Shown here piece after piece: positions 8,358 to 17,501 of a stretch of DNA of 64,000 bases. Each line of letters starts with the position of its first letter. Position 1 is the stretch's first letter. The stretch comes from an uncultured Alphaproteobacteria bacterium (lineage in GTDB: Bacteria; Pseudomonadota; Alphaproteobacteria; Micavibrionales; CSBR16-224). The translations under genes were made by a program, and so were the position numbers. The stretch covers positions 434,001 through 498,000 of the forward strand of contig CATLPD010000001.1 in assembly GCA_950054485.1 (NCBI GenBank), written 5' to 3'. Below the pieces are notes generated by a model. That model did not search any database. It saw only the letters and a program-made list of their open reading frames with translations, and was not told the origin of the DNA.

Positions 8358-9671
8358 TTATTTCCCAATACAGAAATCTTTAAAAACAATATCCAGCAAG
8401 TCTTCAACATCGACACGGCCAGTAATACGGCCCAGCGATAACAAAGCCTGACGCAGGTCTTCAGCTGCCAGCTCAGGCAGATCGGCCGAAAGGGCGCGCT
8501 GCAAAGATGATTTCGTCTGGATCAAGTTTTGGCGGTGGCGTTCACGTGTCAGGGGCGGCCCCGCCTGCCCGCTTTCGAAAAAGCTGCGTACGCGTACGGT
8601 TATCGCCTCCAGAAATTTATCAAGGTTTTCGCCGCTTTTTACAGATATGCCAATCGCCCCATCATTATTATGAACAGCGTTCAGATCGGACTTATTTATA
8701 ATGACCAGCGTCTTGTTATCAATCTGCGCCATCGTCGTTTCATCGGCTGTACGTGTCCCGTCAAAAACGGCGATTTTTAAATCAGCCTCGGCTGCGCGGG
8801 TAATGGCACGGCGAATACCTTCCTGTTCGATATGGTCATCTGTTTCATCACGCAGGCCCGCCGTATCGGATAATACAACAGGATATCCCCCAAGATTTAG
8901 ACTGACATCGACGATATCACGGGTTGTACCTGCGGTATCGGATACGATCGCCGCCTCGCGTCCGGCCAGCCAATTCAAAAGGCTGGATTTCCCAGCATTC
9001 GGCGCGCCGATAATCGCGATCTGCATCCCCGTGCGCAGTCGCTCCCCCCGTCTATGGTCATCCAGATGGCCTGAAATATCCGATATAAGACTTTCAATCT
9101 TGCCTCGTACGGCATCATCAATGCCGTCCGGCATATCTTCGTCGGGGAATTCGATTTCGGCCTCCTGATGGGCCAGTAATTTTGCCAGTTGGTCGGACCA
9201 ATCGCGGTAAATTTTCTCGAGCCCGCCGCCCAATTGGCTTAGGGCCTGCATACGTTGTGCTTCGGTTTCGGCGTGGATCAGATCGGCCACAGCTTCGGCC
9301 GCTGTCAGGTCAAGACGCCCGTTCAAAAAGGCACGGCGTGTAAATTCGCCGGGCTCGGCCATGCGGTGACCATCCATGCCGGCCAGTACATCCAGCATTT
9401 TTGAAACCACAGCACGGCTGCCGTGAAGTGTATATTCAATCACATCTTCGCCCGTGAAACTGTTCGGCCCTTTGAAATAAAGACAGATGCCTTCATCAAT
9501 AATGTCATCGCCATGTCTTATTTTTGCATAATGGGCATGGCGGGGTGTCGGGGTTAACGCGGTCAACTGGTGAAGGCTATCTAATGCACCCGCACCCGAT
9601 ACACGGATCACCGACAATCCTGCTTGCCCGTTTGCGGATGCCAGGGCGAATATGGTGTCCTGATCGCTCAT
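8358..9671 (-). CDS. mnmE: tRNA modification GTPase MnmE
   Basis: GTPase partner of MnmG in wobble-uridine modification (also TrmE/ThdF). 437 residues. The N-terminal formyl-folate-binding domain starts DTIFALASANGQAGLSVIRV and has the conserved EFTRRAFLNGRLDLTAAEAV. The G domain shows G1 GAPNAGKSSLLN near 220, the switch and G3 SDTAGLRDETD, and G4 INKSDL. The C-terminus FCIGK carries the invariant catalytic cysteine of the family. It converges with the CofE-like gene (3 bp apart). Its start overlaps the stop of the upstream 2Fe-2S gene by 4 bp, so the two are translationally coupled. Confidence 0.96.
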   Translation of the reverse strand: MSDQDTIFALASANGQAGLSVIRVSGAGALDSLHQLTALTPTPRHAHYAKIRHGDDIIDEGICLYFKGPNSFTGEDVIEYTLHGSRAVVSKMLDVLAGMDGHRMAEPGEFTRRAFLNGRLDLTAAEAVADLIHAETEAQRMQALSQLGGGLEKIYRDWSDQLAKLLAHQEAEIEFPDEDMPDGIDDAVRGKIESLISDISGHLDDHRRGERLRTGMQIAIIGAPNAGKSSLLNWLAGREAAIVSDTAGTTRDIVDVSLNLGGYPVVLSDTAGLRDETDDHIEQEGIRRAITRAAEADLKIAVFDGTRTADETTMAQIDNKTLVIINKSDLNAVHNNDGAIGISVKSGENLDKFLEAITVRVRSFFESGQAGPPLTRERHRQNLIQTKSSLQRALSADLPELAAEDLRQALLSLGRITGRVDVEDLLDIVFKDFCIGK

Positions 9672-10039
9672 GCGGCATTACCCATCTGATCGGGGCGCAA
9701 CTGATCCTGATCAGGGGTTAAACGTAAACGTTCAACGATGCGGCCATTTTGGAAATGCTCAAGGATAATTTCCTCGATATCCTCACGCGAATGATAGGTA
9801 TACCAGATGCCCGAGGGATAGACGACCATGACAGGGCCCAGCTCGCATCGATCAAGACAGCCCGCTTTATTGACACGTACACTGCCTTTGAACCCCAGTT
9901 CTTTCATGCGCGCCTTGAAGTAATTAAACAAAGGCTGCGCACCTGATGTCATGCAGCTGCCGCGCAAATGGCCATCGGGGCGTTCGTTCAAACAGCAAAA
10001 GATGTGGTGTTCAAAGTAATGTTCACTTGTCTCGGTCAT
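9668..10039 (-). CDS. Thioredoxin-like [2Fe-2S] ferredoxin domain protein
   Basis: 123-residue protein of the thioredoxin-fold (2Fe-2S) ferredoxin type (NuoE/Shethna-related). The four cluster cysteines can be seen: Cys in HHIFCCLNERP, Cys in RGSCMTSG, and the pair in NKAGCLDRCELGPVMVVYP. The final YTYHSREDIEEIILEH is also typical of the family. These proteins act as small cytoplasmic electron carriers of undefined partner. Co-transcribed with mnmE by a 4-bp overlap, a coupling that does not by itself define a role. Confidence 0.85.
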   Translation of the reverse strand: MTETSEHYFEHHIFCCLNERPDGHLRGSCMTSGAQPLFNYFKARMKELGFKGSVRVNKAGCLDRCELGPVMVVYPSGIWYTYHSREDIEEIILEHFQNGRIVERLRLTPDQDQLRPDQMGNAA

Positions 10040-10092
10040 GATTCCGTCCTAGTTTTGTTAAACAGATAAACCATTTAAGGCCCAAGATCAAA

Positions 10093-11787
10093 ATGAATCA
10101 GTTAAAATCCGCGAAAAGCGCCTATTTACAGCAGCATGCCGATAACCCGGTTGACTGGCATCAATGGTCAAAGGAAACGCTGGAAAAGGCCCAATCACAG
10201 AATAAACCGATTTTGCTGTCGGGTGGATATTCGGCCTGTCACTGGTGTCATGTCATGGCGCATGAAAGCTTTGAGAACCCTGAAACCGCCGCCATCATGA
10301 ATGACCATTTCATCAATATCAAACTGGACCGCGAGGAACGCCCCGATCTGGACCATTTATACCAACAGGCTCTGTCGCTGATGGGCGAGCCCGGCGGCTG
10401 GCCGCTGACGATGTTTTTAACGCCTGATGGCAAACCGTTTTTCGGCGGGACATATTTCCCGCCCGAGGAAAAATTCGGCCGCCCCGCCTTTTCCGATATG
10501 CTGCAAGCGATTGCCCATAGCTGGCAAAAAGAACAAGACACAATTAATTACAACGTCGAGGCCATCATGGGTGCCCTGCGACAGGAATCAACTGCCAAGG
10601 GCGGGTCACTACCCGAACAATATGATTTTGACGAGGCCGCGAAAAAACTAATCAGCGGGTTTGATCCGAAGCACGGCGGGTTTGGCAGTGCGCCGAAATT
10701 CCCACAAGTGCCGCTACTGTCTTTTATGCTGAAATACGCAGAAAAATCAGATGATGAAATTTATCGAAAGGCCAGCCTGATTACCCTCGATAATATGTGT
10801 CAGGGCGGTATCTATGACCATCTGGGCGGCGGGTTTTTCCGTTATGCCACCGACGACCGCTGGCTGGTGCCGCATTTTGAAAAGATGCTCTATGACAATG
10901 CCCTTTTGATCCGCCATCTGACCGAGGCACATCAATTAAACCCCAGCCGCCTGTATCAGTCACGTGTTTTTGAAACCGTTCAATGGCTGTTTGATGACAT
11001 GACGCTGGCTGACGGGGTTTGTTTCGCCGCCAGTCAGGATGCCGACACCGACGGTATCGAGGGCGCATTCTATGTCTGGAATAAAACCGATATCGACGGC
11101 GCGTTGGGTGTTGAAGCCTATGATTTTGATACGGTTTACGATGTGACCGAAGACGGCCACTGGGGCGGGAAAGTCATTTTAAACCGTCTAAAACATCAGG
11201 GTATGTTTGCCGAGAAAAAAGAAGCCCAGCTGGACCAGATGAAACAAAAGCTGAAAGCCAAACGCGATCAGCGCACAAAACCTGCACGCGACACGAAATG
11301 TCTGACCGATTGGAATGCTATGACGGCTGTGGCATTGATCGAGGCCGGCACATATTTCGAACAGCCGGATTGGGTCAAACGGGGTCACACGATATTTAAA
11401 GCCTTAAAAGATGATGTCGTCCATTGCCGGATTGACGGCAGTGTGACAGCCCCGGCCATGTTGGGTGATTATGCATGGATGACATTACTGGCGATCAAAT
11501 GTGATGATATGACGACAGCGCAAAGCCTTTACAAACTGGCGCAGAATAAATTCAGAGATCAGGATGGCGGGTATTTCATGAGCGATGATGATTTGGCCCC
11601 ATTGCATGTGAAAACCATCAATGATTCTGCCCTACCGTCCGGTAATGCGGTGATGATCGAGGCGCTGAACCACCTGTCACCTGAAGATACAGCGAAATTG
11701 ATCGAAACATTTGCAGGCGAGATTAAAATCGCCCCCTATGCCATGGGTGGGTATCTGGCCGCAGCTTTTGATTTTTATAATAAATAG
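10093..11787 (+). CDS. DUF255 thioredoxin-domain protein (YyaL/SPATA20 family)
   Basis: 564 residues. The N-terminal thioredoxin-like domain has the family signature SAYLQQHADNPVDW at about 9-22 and SACHWCHVMAHESFENPE with its CxxC pair near 46-60, then LDREERPDLD and GGWPLTMFLTPDGKPFFGGTYFPP. The C-terminal two thirds is an alpha/alpha barrel like that of N-acylglucosamine epimerases, with GGFGSAPKFPQ, GGGFFRYATDDRW, HFEKMLYDNALL and TDWNAM. The biochemical role is unknown. Slightly shorter than most members (600-690 residues). Divergent from the 2Fe-2S/mnmE operon. Confidence 0.88.
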   Translation: MNQLKSAKSAYLQQHADNPVDWHQWSKETLEKAQSQNKPILLSGGYSACHWCHVMAHESFENPETAAIMNDHFINIKLDREERPDLDHLYQQALSLMGEPGGWPLTMFLTPDGKPFFGGTYFPPEEKFGRPAFSDMLQAIAHSWQKEQDTINYNVEAIMGALRQESTAKGGSLPEQYDFDEAAKKLISGFDPKHGGFGSAPKFPQVPLLSFMLKYAEKSDDEIYRKASLITLDNMCQGGIYDHLGGGFFRYATDDRWLVPHFEKMLYDNALLIRHLTEAHQLNPSRLYQSRVFETVQWLFDDMTLADGVCFAASQDADTDGIEGAFYVWNKTDIDGALGVEAYDFDTVYDVTEDGHWGGKVILNRLKHQGMFAEKKEAQLDQMKQKLKAKRDQRTKPARDTKCLTDWNAMTAVALIEAGTYFEQPDWVKRGHTIFKALKDDVVHCRIDGSVTAPAMLGDYAWMTLLAIKCDDMTTAQSLYKLAQNKFRDQDGGYFMSDDDLAPLHVKTINDSALPSGNAVMIEALNHLSPEDTAKLIETFAGEIKIAPYAMGGYLAAAFDFYNK

Positions 11788-11823
11788 AGTATCATAGAAC
11801 GAAATTAACGACGGAGAATTTTG

Positions 11824-12528
11824 ATGTTCGATATAACCATTCAAGCCAGCGACAACAGCGGATCGTTCGGTGCCTATGTGGCCCGCCCCAATAACGGCGG
11901 TAAACGCGCGCCCGGTATTATTGTTATTCAGGAAATTTTCGGCGTCAATAAAGTCATGCGTGATATTTGCGATGATCTGGCCGCCCAAGGCTATCTGGCT
12001 GTCTGCCCTGACATTTTCTGGCGTCAGGAACCCGGCGTCAATATTACAGACCAGACACAGGCCGAATGGGATAAAGCCTTCGAGCTATTTAACGGCTTTG
12101 ATGTTGATAAGGGTGTTGAAGATCTGATCGCCACGCTGAATTATACCCGTACCATGGATGGTTGCAGCGGCAAGGTTGGTGATATCGGATATTGTCTGGG
12201 CGGCAAGCTGGCCTATTTGATGGCGTGCCGCAGTGATGCCGATTGTTCGGTCAGCTATTACGGGGTTGATATTGTCAGCTTTACCGATGAGGCCAAAAAT
12301 GTGCGCCATCCGTTATTAATGCATATGGCTGAAAACGATAAATTCGTACCCGCCGAAGACCGCGATACAATTATCAAAGAGCTGAAACGCTATGATCTGA
12401 TTTCAAAATTCGTCTATGACGACGTTGACCATGCCTTTGCCCGTAAAAGCGGCGAGCATTACGATGAAGACATGGCCTTGAAGGCCAACAACAGAACATC
12501 TGATTTTCTGCAAACATATCTTGGATAA
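11824..12528 (+). CDS. Dienelactone hydrolase family protein
   Basis: Alpha/beta hydrolase of the dienelactone hydrolase type, 234 residues. The nucleophile is Cys124 in GYCLGGKLAY, as in true dienelactone hydrolases. The acid is likely the aspartate in MAENDKFVPAED and the histidine lies in DDVDHAFARK. The N-terminal part has APGIIVIQEIFGVN and an unmistakable CPDIFWRQEPG segment. It cleaves ester or lactone bonds; the real substrate is unknown. ATG 11824 has a good ribosome site (GGAG) and is chosen over TTG 11821. The next gene starts 9 bp downstream. Confidence 0.85.
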   Translation: MFDITIQASDNSGSFGAYVARPNNGGKRAPGIIVIQEIFGVNKVMRDICDDLAAQGYLAVCPDIFWRQEPGVNITDQTQAEWDKAFELFNGFDVDKGVEDLIATLNYTRTMDGCSGKVGDIGYCLGGKLAYLMACRSDADCSVSYYGVDIVSFTDEAKNVRHPLLMHMAENDKFVPAEDRDTIIKELKRYDLISKFVYDDVDHAFARKSGEHYDEDMALKANNRTSDFLQTYLG

Positions 12529-12537
12529 TATTTGCCC

Positions 12538-14112
12538 ATGAATCCAGCGCAGACCCACCAGCAAAATTTGTCGGAACAGGATGCCAGCCTGATCCTGCAA
12601 AAAATACTGGAAAATGCACGCACCCGCATGGAAGGCTGGGTCGATGGTAACGGCATGCATAAATCGGCCGTGCGTATTTCTGAAAAGAATCTTGTTTTAA
12701 CACCCGTTCATCTGACATCAACCCTGCACCTGATCCCGATCGAACAGGAAACGCGTATCGAACGCCCTGACCCCTCTGCCATTTCACTGGATAACCGCGC
12801 CGACATGGACCCCGCCATCAGCCAGCATATTCAAGAGCTTTTGGCGCGCAATGATATCATTGAAAAACTTGCGATATTAATTCGTGATCGTAATTTCGGT
12901 ATTGGTACACAAAAGGACGAGGTTTTTAAAGACGCCAGCATAAAGTTTATGCTGAGCGAAAGCTGCAAGCCCTGTCACGGGTCAGGCAAATCCGCCTGTC
13001 AGGTCTGTCACGGCAACGGGCAGGTCGCATGCCAGAAATGCAGTGGTCAGGGGCAGATCCCCTGTGCAATCTGTCACGGTATGAAGAATGTCCCGGACGC
13101 CAACGGCAATATGCAGCCCTGTCATGAATGCCAGGGTTTCGGACAAACGCCTTGTGCCACCTGTCATCAGAATAAAAGCGTCACATGTAACGCCTGTCAG
13201 GGCAGCAAACAGACAAAATGCAAAAATTGTAATGCCACGGGCAAACGCAATATTTTGATGACCGTCGATTTCAAAGCCGAGATCAAAGGGCATGCAGCAC
13301 CCGCACCGGATGCCGATATACCCCGCCCGATTGAAGACCTATTGGCTGATAAACACTTGCATATTCTGCCGACGCCTGCCGGCATTGATGTCCATTCCGA
13401 CAGGATCGAGGCCGCTTTTAGCGGGTTTTTACCCCACGGCACAATCGGATTTTCCCTGAATGGAAAACGCGTTAATGCAAAGGTCCTTGGCCAGAACGGC
13501 ATTCTGGATACGAATGAAATGTTTATGGATTCACTGGTAAAGCCCGGTATTAGTGCGTTGAATAAAATCGCGCGCGGGCCGATGGCGACCGCCGCCCTGT
13601 TTCAGCGTGCCCGAACATACCGTATGGTATCTGACGTCACCGATATGGTCAGCCGCATGCCGAAAAAGAAAATCCTGAAAAAGGTGCAAGATGATTATCC
13701 CGTCGGCCTATCTGAAAAATATTGCAAGGCGATGATCAAACTGGCAGATGTGGCGGTCGGTAAAATTACTGTGCGTCCCCGCTGGATCGGCACAGGTATA
13801 TCCGCTGCCCTTTTCGGTTTACTAATTTTTGCCTGGTTTTATTTTGGTATACGCCCCGATGTCATGAACCTTTGGACGCCGAAACTGCAATTAATGGTAG
13901 ATGGGTTATTTTTGGGCATCGGCCTTGTCGGCAGCAGTTTTATCATTAAAAAACTGGCCCATGCCGCCCTGAAGAACATGTTGGGATCGGCACCGCCGCG
14001 CCTACCCAAAGCGGGGGATCAGGCCCTTGTCGCCTTTGCGGTTTTAACGATCATTTTTTTGATGAGCGCCCTGATCGCCCCGGAATCACCCGGTTGGCTT
14101 GATATTCTTTAA
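12538..14112 (+). CDS. Membrane protein with DnaJ-type cysteine-rich region
   Basis: About 524 residues, function unknown. Residues about 140-240 hold eight CxxC pairs (CKPC, CQVC, CQKC, CAIC, CHEC, CATC, CNAC, CKNC), most followed by xGxG or a near form. This is twice the four seen in DnaJ and implies up to four zinc sites. There is no J domain. An N-terminal soluble region precedes it, and three hydrophobic segments at about 418-437, 448-468 and 495-515 place the C-terminus in the membrane. It follows the dienelactone hydrolase gene by 9 bp and converges on the small membrane gene at 14116. TTG 12532 is a less likely start. Confidence 0.6.
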   Translation: MNPAQTHQQNLSEQDASLILQKILENARTRMEGWVDGNGMHKSAVRISEKNLVLTPVHLTSTLHLIPIEQETRIERPDPSAISLDNRADMDPAISQHIQELLARNDIIEKLAILIRDRNFGIGTQKDEVFKDASIKFMLSESCKPCHGSGKSACQVCHGNGQVACQKCSGQGQIPCAICHGMKNVPDANGNMQPCHECQGFGQTPCATCHQNKSVTCNACQGSKQTKCKNCNATGKRNILMTVDFKAEIKGHAAPAPDADIPRPIEDLLADKHLHILPTPAGIDVHSDRIEAAFSGFLPHGTIGFSLNGKRVNAKVLGQNGILDTNEMFMDSLVKPGISALNKIARGPMATAALFQRARTYRMVSDVTDMVSRMPKKKILKKVQDDYPVGLSEKYCKAMIKLADVAVGKITVRPRWIGTGISAALFGLLIFAWFYFGIRPDVMNLWTPKLQLMVDGLFLGIGLVGSSFIIKKLAHAALKNMLGSAPPRLPKAGDQALVAFAVLTIIFLMSALIAPESPGWLDIL

Positions 14113-14115
14113 ACA

Positions 14116-14490
14116 CTATTTGATCAGGGTATAAACCCAATAAACGCTGGCACATAATGCCAATGTCGCGGGGATCAGCATTAAATTCGGTGCTGACTTG
14201 CTAAAAATCAAGGAAACCACTATTTGCACCAACACAAAAGCAATAATATTCATCGGCACAGCCACGCCGATATCAAACCATTGGAAACCCTTGGTAAATA
14301 GAATATTGCCCAGTGTTAAAAATGTAACTAGACAAATAAAAACGCGGCCCCAGTATGTGGTCGCTTCATATACGGTCGAAAAAATACTGGGAAGCAATTC
14401 TGAATTGATGAAAAACAAGCCGGCATAAACAACGGCGTTACACAAAAACATCCAAGCCAATGCTTGCCCATAGATAAAAACGGTAGTCAT
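14116..14490 (-). CDS. Hypothetical four-helix membrane protein
   Basis: 124 residues, almost wholly hydrophobic: segments near 8-28, 45-62, 70-92 and 100-120. It starts MTTVFIYGQALAWMFLC. No conserved motif, charged pore residue or known family was recognised. It lies between the cysteine-rich membrane protein (convergent, 3 bp apart) and rho (same strand, 60 bp upstream). It could be co-transcribed with rho, since no terminator is seen between them. Confidence 0.55.
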   Translation of the reverse strand: MTTVFIYGQALAWMFLCNAVVYAGLFFINSELLPSIFSTVYEATTYWGRVFICLVTFLTLGNILFTKGFQWFDIGVAVPMNIIAFVLVQIVVSLIFSKSAPNLMLIPATLALCASVYWVYTLIK

Positions 14491-14550
14491 AAATTATTCC
14501 TTTGGCGTCCGGTTAAACGGGTCCACACACAACACCACCGCGCAAATAAT

Positions 14551-15807
14551 TTATTGGTTCATAGAGGTAAAGAATTCGTCGTTATTTTTCGAATCTTTCA
14601 TCTTGTCTGTCAGGAATTCAACCGCATCGACGGTTCCCATCGGGTTCAGGATACGACGCAAGACCCACATCTTGGATAATGTACCCTGATCAACCAGCAA
14701 TTCTTCCTTACGTGTACCGGATTTCTGGATATCAATCGCAGGATAAACACGTTTATCAGAGATCTTACGATCCAGAACAATTTCAGAGTTACCGGTTCCT
14801 TTAAATTCTTCAAAGATAACCTCATCCATACGCGAGCCTGTGTCAATCAGGGCTGTTGCGATAATGGTCAGCGATCCGCCATTTTCAATGTTACGGGCTG
14901 CACCAAAGAAACGTTTCGGACGTTGCAGGGCGTTCGCGTCAACACCACCGGTCAAAACCTTACCAGATGATGGGACAACGGTGTTATAAGCGCGGGCCAA
15001 ACGTGTAATCGAATCCAGCAGGATCACAACATCGCGGCCGTGTTCCACAAGACGTTTTGCTTTCTCCAGAACCATTTCGGCAACCTGAACGTGGCGGGAT
15101 GCCGGTTCATCAAAGGTTGATGAAATCACCTCGCCTTTTACGGTGCGGTCCATATCGGTCACTTCCTCGGGACGTTCGTCGATCAAAAGGACAATCAGAT
15201 ACGAATTTTCATGATTTGTTTCAATCGATGTCGCAATATCCTGCAGCATGACGGTTTTACCGGTACGCGGCGGTGCAACAATCAGGGCGCGCTGGCCGAA
15301 ACCGATTGGTGATACCAGTTCAATCACACGCTGGGTAAAAGCCTTTTTCGTCGGGTCTTCCAATTCCAGATTGATTTTACGTTCCGGATACAGCGGTGTC
15401 AGGTTATCAAAATTGATGCGGTGTTTGATCTGTTTCGGGTCTTCAAAGTTGATTGCATTGACCTTTAACAGCGCAAAATAACGCTCGTTATTCTTTGGCG
15501 CACGAATTGATCCTTCAACCGTATCACCAGTGCGCAGGCCGAAACGTTTGATCTGGCTGGGCGATACATAGATATCATCGGGCCCCGGCAGATAGTTTTC
15601 TTCGGGGCTGCGCAAAAATCCGAAACCATCCTGTAAAACTTCGATCACGCCGCTGCCAAAGATTTCTTCGTCCTTGTCGGCAAGCTGTTTTAAAATCGCA
15701 AACATGATTTCCTGTTTGCGCATCGAACTTGCGTTTTCGACGTCCATTTCCTCGGCCAGTTTAACAAGGTCAGCCGGGTTTTTTTCTTTCAGATCTTTTA
15801 AGTGCAT
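14551..15807 (-). CDS. rho: Transcription termination factor Rho
   Basis: Hexameric RNA helicase that ends transcription at rut sites. 418 residues, the standard length. The N-terminal helical domain ([21 protein letters not shown]) and cold-shock RNA-binding domain with [16 protein letters not shown] precede the RecA-like core. The core has P-loop [10 protein letters not shown] near residue 180, [10 protein letters not shown], the Q-loop and R-loop regions, and [20 protein letters not shown] leader of about 170 nt separates a consensus promoter (15987-16015) from the ATG. Such a leader is known to mediate Rho autoregulation in other bacteria. Its place between hemJ and mnmE is the conserved alphaproteobacterial one. 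Confidence 0.97.
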   Translation of the reverse strand: MHLKDLKEKNPADLVKLAEEMDVENASSMRKQEIMFAILKQLADKDEEIFGSGVIEVLQDGFGFLRSPEENYLPGPDDIYVSPSQIKRFGLRTGDTVEGSIRAPKNNERYFALLKVNAINFEDPKQIKHRINFDNLTPLYPERKINLELEDPTKKAFTQRVIELVSPIGFGQRALIVAPPRTGKTVMLQDIATSIETNHENSYLIVLLIDERPEEVTDMDRTVKGEVISSTFDEPASRHVQVAEMVLEKAKRLVEHGRDVVILLDSITRLARAYNTVVPSSGKVLTGGVDANALQRPKRFFGAARNIENGGSLTIIATALIDTGSRMDEVIFEEFKGTGNSEIVLDRKISDKRVYPAIDIQKSGTRKEELLVDQGTLSKMWVLRRILNPMGTVDAVEFLTDKMKDSKNNDEFFTSMNQ

Positions 15808-15986
15808 GGGGTTTCACCAGTGATGTTGTGTAGGATTTTCAGTTTGATGGTCTGATGACCGGAATGTGCAATCGTTTTTTAATGTTTGTAAAAGTTGCTG
15901 TTATGACTGCCGTATCACAGGCCAGCTGGGCCGGAAGGTGTTTTCGCAAAATGTTGTGAGAACATACGACGGCGAGTCGATGATTA

Positions 15987-16015
15987 TTTATAAACCAGAA
16001 TATGACAGAAGTCAA
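15987..16015 (-). promoter_or_regulatory. Sigma70 promoter of rho with a long leader
   Basis: On the minus strand: TTGACT (16015-16010), a 17-bp spacer, TATAAA (15992-15987). The rho ATG is at 15807, leaving an untranslated leader of about 170 nt. Nothing protein-coding is convincing in the 15808-16021 gap. Confidence 0.65.
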
Positions 16016-16021
16016 CAGATT

Positions 16022-16453
16022 TTAAAACGGTTTAACAATCGCCAGAATGACCGCACCAACCAGTATCACAGTCGGCACCTCGTTAATCAGACGGTAGAAT
16101 TTCTCGGTTTTGGTATTGGTGCCATTCGCAAAATCCTTGCGATATTTGGCCAGCATCATATGAAAGCCGCTAAGGATAAAAACCAACAAAAATTTCACAT
16201 GAAACCAACCGGCCGACATCAGATATTCGGTGTTGAGAAACACCATCCACAGCCCGAAAAACCAAGTCGCGATCATCGCGGGGTTCATGATATAGCGCAG
16301 GAGTTTTTTCTCCATCACCTGAAAGGTATCGCACATGTCTTTGGATGTGACTTTGCAGTGATAGACATATAAACGCGGCAGGTAAAACAGCCCTGCCATC
16401 CATGCCACCATCGAGATAATATGCAGTGCCTTGATCCAAAGATAATATTCCAT
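16022..16453 (-). CDS. hemJ: Protoporphyrinogen oxidase HemJ
   Basis: Membrane-bound oxidase that converts protoporphyrinogen IX to protoporphyrin IX, the step before ferrochelatase. 143 residues with four hydrophobic helices. The signature WIKALHIISMVAWMAG (conserved His at about 10) and FYLPRLYVYH is at the N-terminus. AGWFHVKFLLVFILSGFHMML carries a second conserved histidine pair. The gene begins immediately after the hemH stop (TAA directly followed by ATG), so hemE-hemH-hemJ form one operon for the last steps of haem synthesis. Confidence 0.93.
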   Translation of the reverse strand: MEYYLWIKALHIISMVAWMAGLFYLPRLYVYHCKVTSKDMCDTFQVMEKKLLRYIMNPAMIATWFFGLWMVFLNTEYLMSAGWFHVKFLLVFILSGFHMMLAKYRKDFANGTNTKTEKFYRLINEVPTVILVGAVILAIVKPF

Positions 16454-17500
16454 TTAAGATGCCTTTCTTTGACAGCAGTTCTCAAAATTCTCGGGACACA
16501 GCGGTACACCGATAGATGACATCGTGCCCGATTTATCCAGATTTTGCAAAATCAGCTGTTTCAACCCGACGATAAATTTCGGATGGGTCATAACCGTTGG
16601 AATGCGAACAAAATGCGGCACCCCTTTTTCATGCGCATATTCGCGGTATTCATCTTCGATTTCAACCAGCGTTTCGACATGTTCGGACACGAAAGCATGC
16701 GGATAAACCATGACACCAACACCGTCTTCGGCGGCTTGATCGAGCGCTTCCTCGGTTGACGGGCCGATCCATTTCAATGGTCCGACGCGGCTTTGGTAAC
16801 ATATCTGCCAATCCAGATTTTCGATGCCTGTGGCAGCAGCAATTTTCGCAGCCGATTGTTCGCATTGCCACTGGTAGGGATCACCATCATTGATGACTTT
16901 TTTGGGCAGGCCGTGGGCCGAAAACAAGAGACGCATGGGTTTATCAGCCGGCCAACTGTGCGCGGCATGATTGATTAAATCAGCTGAAGCCTGAACAAAC
17001 CCGTCTGTCCATGGATAACAGCAGATTTTTAAAGTCGGCACATCAAGGCCGATTTTATCGCAGACCTGATCCCAGCTTTGGAATGATGACCGCGTCGTCG
17101 TCGTTGAAAACTGAGGGTAAAGTGGCAGGCAGATGATTTTATCAGGCGCATAGTCCGCAACCTGTTTTGCGACCTGATCAGCCATCGGATGCCAATAGCG
17201 CATCGAAATAAAGCATTTTATCTCGCCATCGTAATTCTGCCCTAATGATCGTTCCAAAGCGGTGCGCTGCAGCTCCGTATTCTCCAGCAGGGGGGATTTG
17301 CCACCCAATTTGCTATAGGCGTCCAGCGCCTCGCCTGAACCCCGTCTCCATGCAATCAGGCGCGAAATTAAAAAACGCACCGGCCAGGGGGCGGCGATAA
17401 TATTTTTATCCATGAAGAAATTTTTCAAAAACGGCTTGATCGATGCCGTTTGATCCGGCCCACCAAGATTAAATAATACGATTGCTATTTTTTCAGACAT
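16454..17500 (-). CDS. hemH: Ferrochelatase HemH
   Basis: Inserts Fe2+ into protoporphyrin IX to form haem. 348 residues. The N-terminal NLGGPDQTASIKPFL, the RYWHPM region, FSAHGLPKKVINDGDPY with the metal-binding His, CYQSRVGPLKWIGPSTEE and MVYPHAFVSEHVETLVEI with the catalytic His and Glu are all present. The C-terminal CPENFENCCQ contains three cysteines. Some bacterial ferrochelatases carry a 2Fe-2S cluster bound by C-terminal cysteines, so that is possible here but not proven. Adjacent, with 1 bp or less, to hemE and hemJ. Confidence 0.95.
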   Translation of the reverse strand: MSEKIAIVLFNLGGPDQTASIKPFLKNFFMDKNIIAAPWPVRFLISRLIAWRRGSGEALDAYSKLGGKSPLLENTELQRTALERSLGQNYDGEIKCFISMRYWHPMADQVAKQVADYAPDKIICLPLYPQFSTTTTRSSFQSWDQVCDKIGLDVPTLKICCYPWTDGFVQASADLINHAAHSWPADKPMRLLFSAHGLPKKVINDGDPYQWQCEQSAAKIAAATGIENLDWQICYQSRVGPLKWIGPSTEEALDQAAEDGVGVMVYPHAFVSEHVETLVEIEDEYREYAHEKGVPHFVRIPTVMTHPKFIVGLKQLILQNLDKSGTMSSIGVPLCPENFENCCQRKAS

Positions 17501-17501
17501 C

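Noticed and set aside
15866..16372. 168-residue ORF on the plus strand
   Set aside because: It overlaps hemJ and the rho leader antisense, lacks a ribosome site and has no recognisable sequence.
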